Positions 48,561 through 59,632 of a stretch of DNA of 64,000 nucleotides are shown here, in pieces. The notes under the pieces are model-generated. The model saw only the letters and a list, made by a program, of their open reading frames with translations. It was not told the DNA's origin and searched no databases. Position 1 is the stretch's first letter, and every line of letters starts with the position of its first letter. Both the position numbers and the translations under genes were made by a program. Source of the DNA: Manduca sexta. Taxonomy: Eukaryota; Arthropoda; Insecta; Lepidoptera; Sphingidae. The stretch covers positions 7,200,777 to 7,264,776 of the forward strand of contig NC_051141.1 in NCBI RefSeq assembly GCF_014839805.1, written 5' to 3'.

Positions 48561-51500
48561 GCGGGTAACAAAGCTGAGTGTACATGTTAATAATTAAGCA
48601 GCATTCGAACTGTCCATGTGTAGTAATTTGTATTCCGTATTAAAGTATTATGACACTAACGAGATCTATGAACTATGAGGAAGTATAAGCCATTAATATG
48701 GTATGTCAGATGCGTCTGTTATGTATCTCAATTATTGTATCAAGAATATGGTCATCAGAAATGGCAAAATACGCCCGATATGAGTCTTTCATAAAGGCTT
48801 GGATCAATTATAAATATTATTTGCTGTGTTGTGTGCTGAGTAATAATCGTAAGCGTTGCTCCTTTGGGCTATTCATATTGTATAATGTTTTGTGGCCAAT
48901 GCGAGAATAGTAGAACCAGAGCATATCATGTAGGTGTGAATCTTCATTCTTCCCATAAAAATACTAAGCTTTTTAATATATTTGTTACGAATATTATATA
49001 AATTTCTGCTCTCTGTCTGTATATGAACTTTAATCATGCCCAAAATCCCACTGCTCCACTTGCGTAATGTGCGTATATAGGGATATTTTTTTTCATTATG
49101 TATGACTATGAAAGTTATAAACAAATAATATTAATTTCCTTCAGTTTGACTACATACTTTAGCCTTAAACAAAAGAGTATTTATGTGTAACAAACGCACG
49201 GTAGTGTGTGTAATATATTTTTTTTATTGTTTAATGTATTTTTATGTATATTAAATAAAAATATATATTTCTGTATTCTTTTTCCATATAAACAATTGTG
49301 CCTAAATTCATACGCCTTCGTCCGTGTGGTTTTCGTAAAAAGGTTTACGAAGGTTTTACTACACGTAATAATGTATATTATATCTGTGTAAATAGTGCTT
49401 ACATTACAAAGAAAATCTTTACACATACATGAATTATAGCAGAGTCTGTTAATTAGTTGGCAAATCACGTGAGGTAGTTAAGTTTCAAGATTATGTTAGA
49501 GAAGCTCTGGTAAACACGAGAATACCGCAGTCCACCACCGAGTTTCTATGTCAAATAGGTAACCAGGAGCACTGATTTCAATCCTGGCCTGTAGAAGGTT
49601 TAGATATTCAAAAAAAATTATATGCTCATTATATTTTGTAGGTTTACGCGAATATTTGACATTGAAATAATACTACTCGACTCGGTACTGTTGAGTGTTA
49701 TTCAATTATTATCGTTGGTATATAGGTATTATTATGTGTTTAGAATTAAATATATTATAGAAATTTAGAGGTTTACAACATTTTTGGGACAGTGGGGCTG
49801 CGCTCAAATGCAACTAATAATGTAAATAAAAATATATATAGGTTACATTTGTCCTTTCAACTATTGTGTAGTACAATCAAGCAAAATACTATACTAATGT
49901 AATAAATCATTGTTCGATGCAATGTGTGTAGTGCACACTACATTACAAGCAAGCCCTTTGTGACTACGCTAGTAAACAGTTATTATCGATTATTCAAAGT
50001 CAGCAACGCAACGTCACAGATTAAATAATAATTTAATTATTACACGTATCAAAACAACTCGATTTGTATTATGAATAATTTACTAGCAAACTAGTATCTA
50101 GTGGGATAAACATACACAGCAAAGTTGTTCACCGTATTTATAAAACAATAACTCCACAAATTATACATAATAAAAAGAACTGAATTATTAAGGTTTTATA
50201 AAAAAAATTATATTGGCGTCTGAAAGGAAATGATGTTCATATACCTATTATATTTATGTCAAAATATATATATTATTACGCATTTTCAAATTAAACACAA
50301 TAAATTATAATATTTATTACGAAAAATGCACTACCATTTTACGTAAATAAATTGTAAAATATGAGAGTAGCACAAAAAGAACTCTCGTGCAACCAATAAC
50401 AATGGTGCGTATCGTATGAAACAAAAGTAATCTGTTATATATAAATCGCAAAATACATTAGCAATCTGTCAGTCTCGAGCCTTTGTCATAAGATTGTAAT
50501 TATCATAAAAAAAATCACGGAAGTTGATATTTACAACTGCTTATTAGTCAACATCGTTGTAATGTTTTATAATTAAAACTTTTATATCAGTTTAAAAAAA
50601 ACATTAGGTGTTTTATGAGATTTAGCAGTTTATATAGTAATTTATACATAATAGACAAGGAAATTATGTCGTGCATGTGGAGTATGGGTGGACACGGTGG
50701 TATGTAATAAACCAGTGGCCCAGCAAGGACCCTCGCACCTTCCGGTCACGACGTCTCATTTCCGATGTGGTTCAAAGACAATCTATTGCAAATCCAATGA
50801 CAATTTAGAGATAAATTACATTAGTACGGTTACACAGAACTCGATGCTACTATTGTTTTGGCTCTCTTAGCAAAATTTTCTGTATAAACCTAATTGTGCT
50901 AACGCTCTTTTTAATTAAAAATAGTTAAGACGAACGTCAATTAACTTTAACGTGTTGGCTAATCAACCTTAAATTACAATGTTTTGCAGTAATCTTTGCC
51001 ATCCAATATAAACAATTCATAAAATATTCTTTGACACGTAACTTTACATGTTTACATATAGGTGACATTTTAACAAACCTACTACGCGACTCAATTTTAA
51101 ATAACACCGATATATTTTAGGTGTATTCTTAAACATTAACAAGGCGTAACAGTATTGAAAAAGTGACATGACCGCCATTGTGTGAAGGGTGAAACATTGA
51201 CAGTAAAAACTAGGTCTATTTTTTTGTTTGGGTTTACTAGGAACCGAGTGTATGTACCACGACTGACTGATAAAAAGTGCGGTATATTGTGTCTTACTCA
51301 TGTCATATTAGGTACATACGTGCCACAAAAACCGCTTACGTTTATTTCAATGATACCTAAAAATAAATTGACAATAGTAGTTAAAGGATAAGTTTTAAAG
51401 TTATATTTTTATTTTTTTCACCCGCAATAATAGTTGAATAACTTCGATGTTATAGCATATAGAGCATACACAACACAATACACAGTGAGTTAAACTGCCC

Positions 51501-51779
51501 ACAGTGGCCGACGTAAGCGTGTCTAGTTCCGGAATCAACCTTTGTATATCCGGTGTATCCAATATGTCATATCGTGTCGACTGGCGAGGGGAAATCATCT
51601 TTTGGTCTATTGATAATCCATCAACCAAACCACAGACCACAGGAGTATAATTATATTCTGTTATTCAGACGGCACTTCATTTACCATCATGTGGAATAGA
51701 TTTATTCAGTTGTGCTTATACAATACGCGAAAAATATAGTAAGTTGCCTTGTTCAAGAAATATTGTTTAAAATAACGTA
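48561..51779. other. about 3.2 kb AT-rich, no recognised gene
   Basis: Several frames of 60-95 codons occur, with overlapping opposite-strand pairs (49181-49468 minus with 49206-49391 plus; 51044-51301 minus with 51182-51391 plus), the mark of chance frames. A box B-like 'atttcaatcctggcc' near 49575 may be a SINE scrap. Confidence 0.45.
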
Positions 51780-52210
51780 TACATAATCTTTATCACCGGA
51801 GTTCACTGTTCATGATATGAAACGGCGTAGTGGAGCCCCGGCAGTACATTGTTTCGGTCCGGGCCCGCCACGGACGTGCTCGTAGACTAGTCAAGGTGCG
51901 AATGTCATACCCAAATTAAATATATCATCTAAGCGCATGCGAGACGCTGTTGAACAGGTATAAACAATTATATTTAACCTTATCTATCGTAATCGCAATT
52001 CTAAAAAAGCAAATGAGATAAATTGCTGCAATTTAACAATAAAGCTGAGCGTAGCATTGCCTTGACCCGAACAGTGGGCTAACGGCGGTCGTGAGTGGCG
52101 AGTAAGCGGGTAGCACCTGGTCAGGAAATGTGCCTCGCTTGCTCGCCATACCGGTTTCTACCTTTCCTCGCAGGACAATGCAATAGCGTGCCTGACTCGA
52201 CGCCAGAAAG
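51780..52210. other. GC-raised patches, unassigned
   Basis: Two local GC-rich blocks stand out: 51825-51890 ('ccccggcagtacattg', 'ggtccgggcccgccacgg') and 52060-52200 ('gcggtcgtgagtggcgagta', 'gcctcgcttgctcgccata'). No reading frame, repeat match or promoter structure is evident. Confidence 0.35.
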
Positions 52211-52485
52211 TCCTTTTACTAGATTCTTTTGTTACAACATTTGATATCCTAATATACTATAATTATAATAAAATTCGAGACAATTGCTAAAGTGTTGACT
52301 GCTGAGAGTTGAAGGCCACGATGTTTGAAATTTAGGAGACACAAAAACAATGCCTGCAAAAAGGTTAAAGAAAATTATAACTACGAGTGTATAGCTTGAG
52401 GTGTTGAGTCATGGTGTACGAAGTATCCAGCAAAAGTTAGTTCTATCTCCGTATGGAATATTCATTTACTATAAATATAATATTA

Positions 52486-52760
52486 CTAGCTGACCCGACA
52501 GACGTTGTCCCGTCTTAACTATGAATTTGCAGCGCGCATTCTGTCAATCGCTGACAGTTATTTCAAACAATTGACATTTATATAAAATTAACATTTTCGT
52601 TAAGTTTTCAAATTTTCCGCGCAGTTTTAAAAATTTTTCTTTCGTAAGAACCTTCTCCTGACAATAACAAACACCACAAAAAAATAGTGAAATCGGTCCA
52701 GCCGTTCACGCGTGATGGCGTGACCAACGGAAATAGGGATTCATTTTTATATATATAAGA
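52486..52760 (-). mobile_element. complete Helitron (type V)
   Basis: On the minus strand it starts TCTTATATATATAAAAATG after A, continues 'aatccctatttccgttggtc', 'cgcgtgaacggctggaccga' and 'ttatgtcaggagaaggttc'-like text, and ends 'gggacaacgtctgtcgggt' then CAGCTAG followed by T (CTAG at 52486-52489). The 3' hairpin here is GACA-loop-TGTC, unlike the CGCGG hairpin of the other families. Its 5' end resembles the 11551 fragment. An 82-codon frame within it is an artefact. Confidence 0.85.
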
Positions 52761-53421
52761 TAGATTTAATATTATAAAGTGTAATGGTTTAAATAAATAT
52801 ATGTGTTTTTTTCTATAGGTTTGCGTTGTACCATAACATATTATTAGGTTTCTCACTAAAATATATTACATCAGATAATATATAAACTTATAAACCATGT
52901 ATTATTTCAGTCGTTAAAGTAAAATTATATTTATGGGTAAAGATTATAAAATATTCAAAACAAATCAATATGACACGAACGTCTTTAACCTACACAATTT
53001 TTCAGATATTAATTGCTATTAGACCTGCCTCCTAAGCAATATTTATTTATTTATACATATATTATAACACCATAACAGTTGATACTAATGCGATGTTATA
53101 CAGATTTAATCTTAACAATTTATTTCAATACATCTATGAGCCATTTCAGTGAATTCTGACAGGTTACATATAAAATATATCCAAATTCTGGGATATAATA
53201 TTAAGCAATCGTATGGCCCGTGACAAGGGCGCAAACCTTAGGACATTTGTTCGCGGTGAATATGGATCACGGACACTAGAGGACATGACAAGAAGTTTCA
53301 GAAGACGTTAATCATTTATTACGTGTTTATGACATGCTTTAAATCCTGGAAGATGGTATACCAGACACAAGGTGCCGAGGTGGATGATTTCTACTATTAC
53401 GTGATAGTACCACAGAAGGCA
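52761..53421. other. AT-rich stretch, nothing clearly recognised
   Basis: From about 53215 the sequence becomes more GC-balanced and probably belongs to the LINE remnant that follows, but no coding motif is recognisable before 53422. Confidence 0.45.
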
Positions 53422-53562
53422 GGAAGGCCACATATGCGCTTGAAAGACAACGTGAAGAAGGTTATCTGATTGGACTTGATGGAAAGAGCTTAATGCCGTA
53501 ACGAATGGAAGGTGTTGAAGGATGCCTAGAACAAAGAGGTTAAAAAGGCTAGCGAAGAATAA
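53422..53562 (+). pseudogene. LINE ORF C-terminus, three internal stops
   Basis: One uninterrupted frame register from 53422 to TAA at 53560-53562 reads GRPHMRLKDNVKKVI, then a stop, LDLMERA, a stop, RNEWKVLKDA, a stop, and KEVKKASEE. This fits the 'GRP.LR.KD..KRD...........W...A.DR..WR' pattern at the C-terminus of several metazoan LINE reverse transcriptase ORFs. It differs from the 'LGEAYVQQW' type RTE tails elsewhere in the window. No reverse transcriptase core remains. Confidence 0.6.
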
Positions 53563-54481
53563 TGCACATCCTAATTCGCCCTATTTAGTTAGTTAAATTG
53601 TAAATTTTATTTATTTCAAAATTAAAATTCGATTCAGATAAATGGTTCGACAGTCATGCGCACAATTTTCTGAAACATTTAGTGAAATCAGTGAATAAGA
53701 AAAACCGGAACTAAATACTTTAACAGCGTCATACTAAAAAACCTTAAAATTACTAAGTACATTAATGTTACAACAGTTCCGTAAAACTGTAAAAGCAATT
53801 TTTTGCCACATAATGAGCCTATCAAGTTTATGTTAAAAAACCTGATCCAAAACAGGAAGTACGCACTGTTTTAACGGTTGCCGGAAATGAAAATGGCGCA
53901 AGTTTACGAATCACTTTACGTGTACTTTTGTAAATACAATGACGTTGGTAGATATCGATCTATATTGTAAATATTTTTTGCTGCCCCGAAGACAGATAAG
54001 GCGTAAGCCATTTAAAAGTCAGATTTGAATTTTAGTTCCGGAAGTTGTATTTTAAAGATAATAATATAGTAATTTAAAAACCCAGATAGATTGTTTTCAG
54101 GATAAAATCACATGTTAAAGGTTCATGCGGATATTTTAAGAACGTGATTTTCTGCCAAACTCATAGTAAGCCCACGTTTTATTGAATTTGGGGTGTAATG
54201 TGCTGTGTTGTTCACACTTCAACTTTATTAGGCCTAACTTTTGAACTTTTACTATAACAATTTGACAACATAATAATATATAAAATAAGTTTGCGGTAAA
54301 ATAATAGTGTATATCATGTGAAACCAGATTATCTAATACATAGATGTGTGCCAAGATTTGTGCTTGAACTTGGATTTCCGTAAATTTTTTGTTTGGTGGA
54401 ATTGCGAACTACTTAGGGTACGAATTGAGGCTGTGTATACTCAGTAGTTACTTTAATTCATCAAATATAAAATTATACTTT
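53563..54481. other. AT-rich stretch, nothing recognised
   Basis: No gene or repeat is identified here. Confidence 0.5.
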
Positions 54482-54703
54482 TGGCCTAGTGCGGATTAGA
54501 AAACTTTACACACCCTCAAATTCCTTTAGAAAATTTCTCAGGTATGCAGGTTCCCTCGCGATGTTTTCCTTCACCTATTGCAAGCGAAAATTTACAAAGA
54601 ATACACACATCATTTTTAGAAAACTCAGAGGTGTACCCTTGAGTTTTGAACCTGCAGATATTCGTGTTGGCAGTCCGTCCACACTCAACTAGAATATTGT
54701 CGC
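54482..54703 (-). mobile_element. tRNA-headed SINE (type 1), 3' part missing
   Basis: On the minus strand: head 'agcgacaatattctagttga' with a box A remnant, box B region 'gcaggttcaaaact', 'aagggtacacctctgag', then 'gtgtattctttgtaaatttt', 'ggtgaaggaaaacatcgcga' and 'gggaacctgcatacctgaga', ending at 'ccgcactaggcc'. It aligns with 42397 onward but stops before the AGTAGTAGAGG segment. A 67-codon plus-strand frame in it is an artefact. Confidence 0.75.
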
Positions 54704-54859
54704 TAGTATGGATTGCTTTTTATTGTTTTGTATCGATCAAAGTAATATAAAATTTGCTTGTAATGGCGGGATATATAACACATCTTTTTTGTTTTGGACA
54801 GTATATTATAAGGACTTGGTAGACCATTGTCTACTAAGTCATCATAAATCAGTCAGTCA

Positions 54860-54908
54860 TTTTAAATTCATAGTGAGGATACTATACATCCTCACTATGA
54901 ATTTAAAA
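54860..54908. repeat. 49-nt perfect hairpin
   Basis: Perfect 21-bp arms at 54860-54880 (TTTTAAATTCATAGTGAGGA...) and 54888-54908 flank the 7-nt loop ACTATAC. It lies just after an imperfect inverted pair 'cttggtagac'/'gtctactaag' near 54815-54839. Confidence 0.9.
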
Positions 54909-54989
54909 TTGACGAAATTGACGTTCTACCCCTTCGTATATAACTTTTACCTATTTTTGAGACTTGCAAGAATTAATCAGAGTTTCTTT

Positions 54990-55020
54990 ATCAGTTTTTG
55001 ACTTGCAAGAAAAAACTGAT
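54990..55020. repeat. 31-nt perfect hairpin
   Basis: ATCAGTTTTT (54990-54999) pairs exactly with AAAAACTGAT (55011-55020) around an 11-nt loop. The loop word GACTTGCAAG also occurs at 54961-54970, so a 40-bp direct repeat offset is present. Confidence 0.85.
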
Positions 55021-55789
55021 TATTGTCTTTTAGCTTATTGGTGCATGGCTTATTAATTTCTTAAATAATATAGATGCTAACTAAAGGGGGTAATTATTCT
55101 AAAACAGGTTATACATTTTCGCATTCGTTTATTTTATTTAAAAACATTAGAGCATTCAAAGGAGTCAAGGTAGGTACAGTTAACAAAATAGGGTAATAGC
55201 TCATTTATAAAATCTGTATTTATGTATGCATTTACAAAGAAAGTTAACTTCTTTAGATCTTTTTATATCCAGTTTTAAACAAATTAGATTATAAAAAATA
55301 TATATAACCTTAAAGAGCATCAAACGTTACCTTGAATTGCTTTAAAACAACCGAACAATCGTTGTTCTTTAAATAGCACTAAAAGCGGTAATGATTGCAA
55401 AAAGGCCATATAAGTTATATTGTAACCGGAAGAGAAGCGGAAAGACTAGGGAATGGTGACAGCTACAACATATTATAATGGTATAAGTAGGGACAGCATA
55501 AACAATGACGTGTAAATTACACGTATATTACATTATAATATATAGGATCATTTTGACATAGCGTTTTAAATGAAACGACATACTTAACAATAAGTTGCTC
55601 AAGTCGTATATATAATAAACGATCAGTGCAAGTTTCGAACAAAATAAATGTGAATAACAAGTTATTTTTATTACTATTTATTTATTCGCCCTAAAGCCAC
55701 TGCTACTACTTCGTCACAATAGCAACATCATATTCAGTCAGAAATACACTCACGAAGATGTCATACTCGCACTTAACTACAAAAAAAGA
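55021..55789. other. AT-rich stretch, nothing recognised
   Basis: No gene or repeat is identified here. Confidence 0.5.
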
Positions 55790-55917
55790 AACAAAAAGTC
55801 GGAAAATAAAACTGTAATTTTTTGTGAAAATATTCGTTATTCATGGAAGATTTTTAGCACAATGTTAGCAGAGGTAAATACGAGTATGTGATTTCATATA
55901 TTAGCGCAATATTGTAA
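55790..55917. repeat. unnamed dispersed repeat B, copy 2
   Basis: It aligns with 5995-6118 on the same strand: TGTGAAAATATTCG (55823-55836), 'agatttttagcacaatgtta', 'aaatacgagtatgtg' and 'atttcatatattagcgcaa'. It ends about 20 bp before a Helitron terminus, and the 6-kb copy likewise lies about 90 bp from a LINE. Family unknown. Confidence 0.6.
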
Positions 55918-56262
55918 TGAGCCTATATATGTATTCTAGCTTTTGCCCGCGGCTCCGCCCGCGTTATAAAGTTTTTCGGGCTAAAGTTTTCCGTTATAAA
56001 AGTCACGCTATATATTTTCCCGGGAGCCTATGTTCTTCCCAGGGTCTCAAACTGTCTCCATGCCAAATTTTATCCTAATACGTTGGGTAGTTTTGAGTTT
56101 AACACGTTCGGGCAGACCGATGCAGCGGGGACTTTGTTTTATGATATATTTTTGTAGAACTCTTTAAGAGGAACAATCCCGTCATACATTATTGTTGCAT
56201 AACTTTAACCGTTTACGCAGCGCACGCAACAGAGGCTCTCAAAACTAATAAATTGTCCCCGT

Positions 56263-56888
56263 TTTTGCATCATGTTTCATTACTGCTCCGCTCCTATTGG
56301 TCATAGCGTGACGATATATAACCTATAGCACTCCAGGAACAAAGGGCTATCCAGCACAAAAATATTTTTTCAGTTCGAACCGGTAGTACCTGAGATTAGC
56401 GATTACTGCTCCGCTCCTATTGGGCATAGCGTGATGATATATATAGCATATAGCATTCCAGGAACAAAGGGCTATCCAACACAAAAAGAATTATTCAGTT
56501 CAAACTCCTAGTTTCTGAGATTAGCCATTACTGCTCTGCTCCTATTGGTCATAGCGTAATGATATATAGCCTATAGCACTTCACGAACAAAGGGCTATCC
56601 AATACAAAAAGAATTTTTCGGTTTGGACCGGTAGTTCCTGAGATTAGCCATTACTGCTCCGCTCCTATTGTGTATAGCGTGATGATATATAGCCTATAGC
56701 ACTCCACGAACAAAGGGCTATCCAATGCAAAAAGATTTTTTCAGTTCGGACCGGTAGTTCCTGAGATAGGCATTTCTGCTCCGCTCCTATCGGGTATAGC
56801 GTGATGATATATAGCCTATAGCACTCCACGAATATAGGGCTATCCAACGCAAAAAGAATTTTTCAGTTTGGACCGGTAGTTCCTGAGA
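56263..56888 (-). repeat. about 123-bp tandem repeat, five units
   Basis: The boundary word TGAGA recurs at 56391, 56516, 56639, 56762 and 56884, giving periods of 125, 123, 123 and 122 bp. Each unit holds 'actgctccgctcctattg', 'agcgtgatgatatata' and 'gaacaaagggctatcc'. The inner units are more alike than the first, suggesting expansion by unequal exchange or slippage. A 60-codon minus-strand frame is an artefact. Confidence 0.9.
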
Positions 56889-56898
56889 TTAGCGCGTT

Positions 56899-56939
56899 CA
56901 AACAAACAAACAAACAAACAAACAAACAAACAAACAAAC
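56899..56939 (+). repeat. (CAAA)n microsatellite
   Basis: About ten CAAA units lie near the Helitron 5' end. Relatives at 22.4 and 35.8 kb have only one to three units, so this tract has expanded within the element. Confidence 0.95.
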
Positions 56940-56965
56940 TCTTCAGCTTTATATAATAGTATAGA

Positions 56966-59362
56966 TTATCAAGTTTGTTAAACTACTTAACATGCAAAAT
57001 GCGTCGTAGGTTAAACTTTAAAGTAAATTTCGAAAAATAATTTGAGTAGAGCTTCATGATAGCCAATTTTATCACCAAAATATGTTAATGCCCTTCTTGA
57101 ATGAAACAGTATTCCTGGCTAAAGGAACCGGATGTGAAGTTAATAATTTTTTTGTGCCATGATTCTGGCCCTTCCCATTCCTTTTCAGAAAGGTTAGACC
57201 TCCTAACTTGAAATTGGCATAATGTAGAGCAATTGCCATAAAAAAAAAAGGTTAGACCTGACATCTTCCGCGTCCATTTACCTTGGATTTCTCCCAACTA
57301 CATGCTGGATAGTATGGCTTTTGTTTGTTGATTGATATTTGATAATGTTTTGTAATAAGCAGTGCTTGACCATTCTTATGAACTGAACTAAACATTAATC
57401 TAACGCTAATGGTTCTACATTATTTTTTTGCGCACCCACAGACGCAGTTTTGCGAAAATACCGTCACGTACTCGTGGGTATAAATTAAACTTGTATCATT
57501 CGCACATACTTTAAACATTAACAGGAATTACAGGTATATACTTCCTATAGATATATTAATACATACGTCGAATTTCCTATGCGGATACGAACCGCGTCCG
57601 TCAACTTTTGATCCGCAATCTATCATTCCTGGGATCGATATTAATAATGCATAAAAATTGTCATAGAGACCATATCTATACGTAATCATACATTCATTAC
57701 CTGACTTGTCTCCATGTGTATGATTTGCGTGGAAACATTAAATTGGTAGCCATTATTGCGATTGCTCTATTGTGTGTCCTACAAGGTAGCGTCCTTCTAG
57801 TTCTGTGTCTAGGTCCCAGCAAGTCACGACACATCTTATTAGGTCTACGTAGTTATACTTTTTCAGTAGTTAATTATATTTAATGATTATCAGCGAAGGC
57901 ATAGAGAGCCATTACCCGCGAAATAATGACAGTTATTTCTCTTCTAAGTCAATGGCAGCGCGTTATTTAATGAGATTTGTTTAAGTGATATCGTTATAAA
58001 CAAATTTCTCGGCTTCGATCACTGTAATTAAAATTGGATAACTGGAATTAAACAAGCGCATTACGCATGCGTGGAATGGTAAAACAGTGTCGGCACGCCT
58101 TGTCTGATAGCTAGCTTGAAGGTTAAAGTCAGGGTCATTATGGATCTAATACTTGTGTGAATTGACCGTGTGTTGGTTTTCATCTACATACATCACTTTT
58201 TTAATCGACTTTCAAAAAAAGGAAGAGGTTCTTTACTCATGTTTGTATTTTTTTGGAACTATTGCACTGTGCATAGATAATGCAATTTTATACATTTCTA
58301 GAGTGCCTATACTTCATTTTGAAATTGTTCTTTATAGGATTTCTTTAAAGGTTGGAATAGCGCCAGTACGAAAAATAAGTAATTTTCTTAATAAATACTA
58401 GTATTTGAAATACTTACTCGGATTTTAATAATAAATATTTGTGATAAGAACCCTATATGAATAGATTATTTGATATCTGATTTATGCGAAAATTATGTAC
58501 AATTACATTTTGCATTATGCTTTATTATTTAACCACAGCTTTGTTTGGATGACGCAGTTAGATTAATTTTAGAAAGTTGCATTTATATTAAATGTAACTC
58601 TAGTTTTAATACTACTCATGAATGTACCTTATTTTGTACATGAATACTTAAATAAGTAATTTAAAGGATTCGGTTGAGATATAAACAATACAAATACGAA
58701 AATTTATAGCAAAAATAAAAATAAACAATCGATTTGTGATAATTATATTCCTATATTCATAGTAGTAAATTCGTTTCAAATATACGTTACGTATTTGTGA
58801 ATATGCGAAGGTCAGATGCTAAAACAAAAAGGTGCCCACAAAAATAATCCATTATATTAATGAAATAAATTTTAATATTAAATTGATCTTATAAGAACTA
58901 CAAATTACAGCATAATCAATGACACGGGTGAAACTAGATCTAGATGACATTACCGATTTACGTTACACGACATTTAAAGTTTGTGTAACAATGTGTAACA
59001 CTAAATACTTGGTATTGGTATGATCAGCGCCGTTGAAGGTGAAAGTCAAGGCTACACGTACCACTGGTACAATGGACGCGATGCGTTATATAAGAAATCG
59101 CATAATAGGCGTAATTTCAAACATTTTAAGGTCTATATAGTTTTTAAGTGGTAGGAGCATTAAATGTTTTTAAGGATGGCTTACCGGATGGTCATGCTAC
59201 CGTTTTACAGTAAAGCGGGTTTGAGTAACGACTAACAATTAATGACTTGTCTGGCGAAGGATATTACTGAAGGTTCACGCACCCTATATAAAAGCAAGAC
59301 GGTTTGCGGATCGCAACCCCAAAAAGAAATAATAATTAGGGATCATGCGGGCATAATCTCCT
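56966..59362. other. stretch without recognised gene
   Basis: A frame at 57085-57297 (minus, 70 codons) has a more balanced composition than most but matches nothing I know. It contains two copies of AAGGTTAGACCT (about 57190 and 57249). A box B-like word on minus near 57590 ('cggttcgtatccgc') may be a SINE scrap. Confidence 0.4.
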
Positions 59363-59410
59363 GTTTATTTGGAGTTTTATGTATGGACACAAATAAAACT
59401 CCAAATAAAC
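59363..59410. repeat. 48-nt perfect hairpin
   Basis: Perfect 18-bp arms GTTTATTTGGAGTTTTAT (59363-59380) and its complement (59393-59410) surround the 12-nt loop GTATGGACACAA. An 86-codon frame spanning it (59242-59502) is not recognised. Confidence 0.9.
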
Positions 59411-59534
59411 TTGTAAATATGATTTTGATGAGGTCATGGTTTCAAATGGTCCACAGAGATAACATCAGAAGAACTAACAATGTTTTGAGTAAGCACAAAT
59501 AACCTTTACTATTTCATAAATTTGCAGGAACACC

Positions 59535-59632
59535 CTGGATGAAGGCCGCTTTCGACAGCTCCGTCTGGAGATTTTTAGGGAAGGTCTATGTTCAGCAGTG
59601 GACTTTATGTGGCTGGTGATGATGATGATTCC
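59535..59632 (+). mobile_element. RTE-like LINE 3' end
   Basis: The frame reads WMKAAFDSSVWRFLGK then VYVQQWTLCGW and a stop, directly followed by (TGA)n. This is the classic 'WM.AA.DR..WR.LGEAYVQQWT' ending of lepidopteran RTE-clade ORFs with the (TGA)n 3' terminus. Only the last 30 or so codons are left. It lies in the opposite orientation to the 6.2-kb and 18.5-kb copies. Confidence 0.82.

Larger units (their letters stand above)
55936..56965 (-). mobile_element. complete Helitron (type II) with five tandem units
   Basis: On the minus strand it starts TCTATACTATTATATAAAG after A (TC at 56964-56965), has (GTTT)n, then tandem units, then 'gcaaaaacggggacaattta', 'gagaccctgggaagaacata' and 'cccgggaaaatatatagcg', and ends with hairpin CGCGGGCGGAGCCGCG, 8 nt, CTAG (55936-55939). 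The next base is A rather than the usual T. It is 1030 bp, non-autonomous, and in opposite orientation to the 16.7-kb copy. Confidence 0.86.

Noticed and set aside
56665..56847. 60-codon minus-strand frame with a repeated peptide
   Set aside because: It is produced by the 123-bp tandem units of the Helitron.
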